Shown: piece after piece, positions 60,259 through 64,000 of the stretch | Position numbering within the stretch: position 1 is the stretch's first letter | How the letters are laid out: every line of letters starts with the position of its first letter | Source: JBBRDU01 sp038230335 | Lineage (GTDB): Bacteria > Verrucomicrobiota > Verrucomicrobiia > Chthoniobacterales > UBA10450 | Direction of reading: 5' to 3' | Assembly (NCBI GenBank): GCA_038230335.1 | Contig: JBBRNL010000002.1 | Span: 372,001 to 436,000, forward strand | DNA length: 64,000 bases | Translations under genes and position numbers: made by a program | The notes under the pieces: model-generated | Databases searched by the model: none | Seen by the model: the letters and a program-made list of their open reading frames with translations, nothing else | Told to the model about the DNA's origin: nothing

Positions 60259-62826
60259 GTGAGCGCAAACCCGCGGATTCGCTCCGTCGCGAAATTCTTT
60301 TTCGAAGGTGATCGCAAATTCTTCGTCAAAGGCGTCACGTATGGCCCGTTCAAGCCAGACAGCGAAGGGCACTATTTAGGACGGCCGGAGCAGGCCGATA
60401 TTGATCTCGGCTTGATGCGAGAGATCGGAATTAACGTCGTTCGAATTTATCATGCGCCGCCCCGCTGGTTTCTCGATAAATGTCTGGCCGTCGGTCTGCG
60501 CGTGCTCATCACCTTGCCTTGGGAAAAGCACATCGAATTCCTGCGCGAAAAAAGCGCGCGCGACAAGATTGAGGATTCGGTGACGCGCGCCGTGCGTGCT
60601 AATGCCGGCCACGCCGCCCTCCTCGGCTATTTGGTGGGGAACGAAATATCTCCGCAGATGGCGCGCTGGCTGGGAGTGCGCCGCGTCACGGAGTTCGTTG
60701 AGAAATTGGTCCGAATCGGGCGCGCCATCGATCCGGACGTTCTTTTCTCCTACGCCACCTATCCACCGACCGAATTTCTGCTCCCGCAGAATCTCGATTT
60801 CTATTGTTTCAACGTTTACCTGCACAACCAGCGCGATTTCGAGCGTTACCTTCTGCGTCTGCAGAATCTAACGGAAGACCGGCCGCTCATCCTCGGTGAG
60901 TTCGGCATGGACACGATCCGCCATTCCGAGGAGGAGCAGGCTGAAATGCTCTGCTGGCATGTCGACAGCGTGGTGCATTGCGGTTTGGCCGGCACCATCT
61001 TCTTTGCCTGGACGGACGAATGGTACACGGGCGACCAGGAAATCACCGATTGGGCTTTCGGCCTGGTCACGCGGGACCGGCAGCCCAAGAAATCGTTCCA
61101 CGCCTTGCGCGATAAACTCGGACAGGACGATGCCGCCTTGCCCCATCGGAGGCTGCCGCAAGTTCCCTTCGTTTCCGTCATTGTCTGTTCCTACAACGGA
61201 GCGATAACGCTCAGCGCGTGTCTTGATTCGTTAGGCAAGATTAATTATCCGCATTACGAAGTGGTCCTGGTCGATGACGGATCGACCGATAATACGCGCG
61301 AGATTGCCGGACAGTTTCCTCAGGTCCGCTATATCCACCAGTCCAACCATGGACTGAGTCACGCCCGCAATACGGGCGCGGCCGCGGCTCTGGGTGATGT
61401 GTTCGCCTACACCGACTCCGACTGCATGGCCGATGGCGATTGGCTTTACTATTTGATCAGCACTCTCGTGACCGGCGAGTTCGCCGGGGTGGGAGGGCCG
61501 AATGTGACGCCGCCCGCCCAAAATTGGATCCAGGCATGTGTGGCGGCCGCGCCCGGCGGTCCCAGCCACGTGCTTCTGACGGATACGGTGGCCGAGCATA
61601 TCCCCGGTTGTAACATGGCTTTTTATCGGTGGGCTTTTGAAAGCGTCGGGGGATTCGATGCGGAATATCACAAGGCGGGAGACGACGTGGATTTCTGCTG
61701 GCGTCTGCAACAATCAGGATTCGTCATCGCATTCAGCCCGACCGCGCTGGTCTGGCACCATCGCCGATTTACTCTGCGCGCGTTCTTTAAACAACAGGAA
61801 GGGTACGGCGAGGCCGAGTCGCTCCTGCGCTTCAAGCATCTGATCTTTTTCGGCCCAACCGGCACCGCGAAATGGCGTGGCCAGATTTATGGCACACCAC
61901 GCTTCAACTGGTTTTTAAACAGGCCCGTCATCTACCACGGCGTTTTCGGTGATGGCTTCTTTCAATCCATTTATCCGACGCCGCAGTCTGACGTCGCCGC
62001 TTATCTCAGCAGCATTGAGTGGTTCTCTCTGGCTATCTTCCTTTTCGGTCTTGGCATCTTTTTGCCCGGATTGCGCATTGTGCCGTATCTGATGTTTGGG
62101 GGAACTTTATGTGTGGCGCTTTCCTATATGGTGCGCGCGCGCATCGAACCGAAATACGACACCGTCCATGCACGATTGCTCGTCATGGTACTCGCCTTCG
62201 CGCAACCGCTCGTGCGCGGATGGTCGCGTTACTTCACCTGGTTGCATTTCAAACGCACGCCCCGCAGCGTTATCAGTACGCATGAAACTCAGCCGGGCCG
62301 GTCCGAAGTTCCAAGCGCGCGTCGCCGCGTTTATTGGAGCGAGGAGGGCAAGGATCGGCATCATCTTCTCGGCTCCATTTTCCAGATGCTCGAAGAGGAA
62401 GGTTGGCGCTATTCCAGCGATACGGGTTGGAATGAATGGGACATTCAGATCTACGGGAATTTTTGGTGGAGCATCGTGCTGCAAACGGTCACGGAATATC
62501 ATGGCGGTCCGAAATGCCTCACGCGGGTCAGGCTGCGCTATCAACGCGTCCCCACCACGGTGGTCGTGAATCTGGTGGCCGTGGCCATTCTGATCTATCG
62601 GCAACTGAACGCGCCGCACATCGATCTTTGGTCGATTATTCTGTACGGGTTGTTTCTCATTTTCCTGGCGACACGCGCGCTTGCCCTTAAAAAACGGGTG
62701 GGAGAACTGGTGGACGTGGCCGCCTATCGCGCCGGCCTGCAACGGATTCTTCGGCCCGGCCAGGCGGCTCCGGTCACGGTTCCGAAAGTCATGGCGGCCG
62801 ACCCGGTTGCCTCCACAGAACAGTAG
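60259..62826 (+). CDS. Fusion of a glycoside hydrolase (clan GH-A) with a family 2 glycosyltransferase
   Basis: 855 residues. The first 290 form a TIM-barrel hydrolase of the GH2/GH5 type: the acid/base Glu129 follows Asn in LVGNEIS, and the nucleophile is Glu214 in LILGEFGMD. From residue 303 a GT2 domain begins (VSVIVCSYNGAITLSACLDS), with DDGSTDN, TDSD (385-388) and a DDVDFCWRL motif near 475. Two membrane helices lie at about 592-635, with another near 760-795. There is no signal peptide, so both domains probably face the cytoplasm. It may make and trim a polysaccharide. It begins 70 bases after hemL. Confidence 0.88.
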   Translation: MSANPRIRSVAKFFFEGDRKFFVKGVTYGPFKPDSEGHYLGRPEQADIDLGLMREIGINVVRIYHAPPRWFLDKCLAVGLRVLITLPWEKHIEFLREKSARDKIEDSVTRAVRANAGHAALLGYLVGNEISPQMARWLGVRRVTEFVEKLVRIGRAIDPDVLFSYATYPPTEFLLPQNLDFYCFNVYLHNQRDFERYLLRLQNLTEDRPLILGEFGMDTIRHSEEEQAEMLCWHVDSVVHCGLAGTIFFAWTDEWYTGDQEITDWAFGLVTRDRQPKKSFHALRDKLGQDDAALPHRRLPQVPFVSVIVCSYNGAITLSACLDSLGKINYPHYEVVLVDDGSTDNTREIAGQFPQVRYIHQSNHGLSHARNTGAAAALGDVFAYTDSDCMADGDWLYYLISTLVTGEFAGVGGPNVTPPAQNWIQACVAAAPGGPSHVLLTDTVAEHIPGCNMAFYRWAFESVGGFDAEYHKAGDDVDFCWRLQQSGFVIAFSPTALVWHHRRFTLRAFFKQQEGYGEAESLLRFKHLIFFGPTGTAKWRGQIYGTPRFNWFLNRPVIYHGVFGDGFFQSIYPTPQSDVAAYLSSIEWFSLAIFLFGLGIFLPGLRIVPYLMFGGTLCVALSYMVRARIEPKYDTVHARLLVMVLAFAQPLVRGWSRYFTWLHFKRTPRSVISTHETQPGRSEVPSARRRVYWSEEGKDRHHLLGSIFQMLEEEGWRYSSDTGWNEWDIQIYGNFWWSIVLQTVTEYHGGPKCLTRVRLRYQRVPTTVVVNLVAVAILIYRQLNAPHIDLWSIILYGLFLIFLATRALALKKRVGELVDVAAYRAGLQRILRPGQAAPVTVPKVMAADPVASTEQ

Positions 62827-62883
62827 CGGCGGTCTATGACCGCCGATCTATTTGGCTTCGGCGCTCATAGAGCGCCGCTACAG
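62821..62883. repeat. Inverted pair of tailed hairpin repeats (CATAG loops)
   Basis: Minus-strand copy (62845 down to 62821): stem CGGCGGT / ACCGCCG, loop CATAG, tail CTACTG. The tail contains the stop codon of the fusion gene. Plus-strand copy (62859-62883): stem CGGCGCT / AGCGCCG, loop CATAG, tail CTACAG. The loops are identical and the tails face outward. Confidence 0.8.
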
Positions 62884-62918
62884 TTGCGACAGGACCAGCG
62901 CTCGGAAGAAACGCGTCG

Positions 62919-63848
62919 CTAACGCAAACCAAGTCTTCGCATCGTTTCTTCAAAATCGGCAGGCAACGGTGCCTCGAAACTTTTCCAATCGCCCGATCGC
63001 GGATGTTTAAACCCGAGCTTCCACGCATGCAGCATTTGGCGGGGAAAATCTTTGGCAAACTTGGGCGCGTACAGCTTATCTCCCAAAACAGCGTGGCCGA
63101 TATGATGGAAATGGACGCGAATCTGATGCGTCCGGCCACTGTGGATTCGGCATTCTACCAAACTGGCCTCGGCGCCTTCCTGCACCACGCGATACTCAGT
63201 GTGGGCGGCCCGGCCGCGAGTTGTGACCGTCATGCGTTGGCGATGCACCCGATGCCGCGCGATCGCGGCGTTGATCGAGCCTGACTTCTTGACTACGCGG
63301 CCTTTGACCATGGCGAGATAGACCTTCTCCACGGTACGCCCGGCGAACTCCGCGGACAGACTGCGATGCGCCTCATCGTTCAGAGCCGCCACCAGGCAAC
63401 CACTGGTGTCTTTGTCGAGGCGATGAACGATGCCGGGCCGTTCTTTGCCCCCAATCCCGGAAAGATTTTTGCAATGATGGAGCAGCGCATTCACGAGGGT
63501 GTGCTCGCGATGGCCCGCCCCGGGATGAACAACGAGGCCCGGTGGCTTGTTGATCACGATCAGATCGTCGTCCTCAAACAGGATACTAAGCGGAATATCC
63601 TCAGGGGCGTTATCCACCTTTTCGGGAGGCGGTTCTTTCACCTCAATGCGGTCGCCCGTCCGGACGGCCTGGCGGGGTCGCGCGGTCTGGCCGTTCAGCC
63701 TAACGAACCCGTCTTTGATCAACTGTTGCAGGCGCGAGCGCGAGTATTGGCTGAGGGCGCCGGCCAGGAAAAGGTCGAGGCGCAGGCGGGCCGACTCCTT
63801 CGGCACGGTAAATTCAGCCGGATCGGCCGGTGCAGGGGGCGTCGTCAT
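62919..63848 (-). CDS. rluD: 23S rRNA pseudouridine synthase, RluD type
   Basis: A 309-residue pseudouridine synthase with an S4 RNA-binding domain (about residues 18-75, RLDLFLAGALSQYSRSRLQQ) and a catalytic domain with the signature GIVHRLDKDTSGCLV (catalytic Asp). RTHQIRVHFHHIGH follows. This is the RluA/RluC/RluD layout; S4 presence and length favour RluD. It is a single gene on the minus strand, diverging from the truncated gene at the end. Confidence 0.92.
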   Translation of the reverse strand: MTTPPAPADPAEFTVPKESARLRLDLFLAGALSQYSRSRLQQLIKDGFVRLNGQTARPRQAVRTGDRIEVKEPPPEKVDNAPEDIPLSILFEDDDLIVINKPPGLVVHPGAGHREHTLVNALLHHCKNLSGIGGKERPGIVHRLDKDTSGCLVAALNDEAHRSLSAEFAGRTVEKVYLAMVKGRVVKKSGSINAAIARHRVHRQRMTVTTRGRAAHTEYRVVQEGAEASLVECRIHSGRTHQIRVHFHHIGHAVLGDKLYAPKFAKDFPRQMLHAWKLGFKHPRSGDWKSFEAPLPADFEETMRRLGLR

Positions 63849-63900
63849 TTAGCGTTCGCTGGGATTGCTCCGCAAAAAGGCGATGCTACAATCGACCTCG

Positions 63901-64000
63901 ATGGCGGCAGAACCGACTGCAGCGACGACCGAAACTTGTCCGGCGTGTGGGACGATCATCGACACGACCGAGGCCGACCCCTTGGTGCGTGTGGCCTGTC
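63901..64000 (+). CDS. Start of a zinc-ribbon protein, cut by the window end
   Basis: Thirty-three codons from an ATG (MAAEPTAATTETCPACGTII ... DPLVRVAC) with CPACG and the start of a second Cys pair, so a zinc ribbon. Similar N-termini precede Ser/Thr protein kinases in this phylum, but the kinase domain would lie outside the window. Confidence 0.6.
   Translation, partial: MAAEPTAATTETCPACGTIIDTTEADPLVRVAC

Overview
The window is a compact, fully bacterial stretch, moderately GC-rich by eye and dense in genes. It has two tRNA genes, no rRNA, no intact transposase and no CRISPR array. The gene set suggests a soil-type Verrucomicrobiota, probably near Chthoniobacterales. The pointers are split pilMNO and gspFG/gspHIJKLM clusters, a moxR-bat aerotolerance operon, HAF and BNR/VPS10 secreted proteins, the C5 heme route (hemL), and verrucomicrobial-style C-terminal domains ending in FYRV-L on exported proteins. 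This placement is inference from gene content; there is no 16S rRNA here.

Layout. 1-2.8 kb: truncated cstA transporter and a nitrilase-family amidase. 2.8-7.05 kb: a type IV pilus/type II secretion inner-membrane set (pilM-pilN-pilO-pilP-like) behind a conserved gene of unknown function. 7.15-15.5 kb: a seven-gene minus-strand operon, moxR - DUF58 - DUF4381-like - batA - batB/C fusion - batD - batE. 15.6-18.4 kb: der, pgsA, a PfpI-type protein and two groups of hairpin repeats. 18.4-21.5 kb: a decayed accessory patch (winged-helix and nucleotidyltransferase remnants, a HAF-repeat secreted protein, a C4 zinc-finger tail). 21.7-28.6 kb: tRNA-Leu, a Nudix protein, yebC, a large GH57-like secreted enzyme, an FMN reductase, an RF-like rescue factor, a Gfo/Idh oxidoreductase and a tiny Thr-rich lipoprotein with a terminator. 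28.8-34.1 kb: gyrB-gyrA. 34.3-37.1 kb: psd-pssA (phosphatidylethanolamine synthesis), a sugar-nucleotidyltransferase and DoxX. 37.2-42.6 kb: a VPS10/BNR protein and an FTR1 iron-permease/outer-membrane-protein/cytochrome c operon. 43-50.7 kb: two converging type II secretion half-operons, gspHIJKLM-C-like (+) and gspF-unknown-gspG (-). 50.9-58 kb: small exported and redox proteins, then a three-gene signalling cassette (hybrid kinase, receiver, receiver-PP2C phosphatase). 58-64 kb: a membrane protein, tRNA-Cys, hemL, a glycoside-hydrolase/glycosyltransferase fusion, rluD, and the first codons of a zinc-ribbon protein.

The most unusual structure is not a protein. A family of short hairpins is scattered between genes. 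Four clear copies share the loop ACAGAG (or CAGAG) and a 3' tail GCYACA(G/A), while the 7-bp stems differ with compensating changes. Variants with loop CATAG occur as an inverted pair just downstream of 62.8 kb, and another inverted pair lies near 37.1 kb, recalling REPIN/BIME doublets. A second repeat family (GATCCCTC ... GGATGACA) occurs as single copies and once as a 126-bp inverted pair. Other points worth attention are a gspL whose best start is a non-standard ATT or ATA behind a strong Shine-Dalgarno, the hydrolase/transferase fusion, a kinase-less HisKA-receiver-phosphatase protein beside a hybrid kinase with the same HisKA signature, and a 381-bp-offset tandem PAS duplication.

Gene calls rest on reading the translated sequence and recalling family signatures. 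No database search was run.
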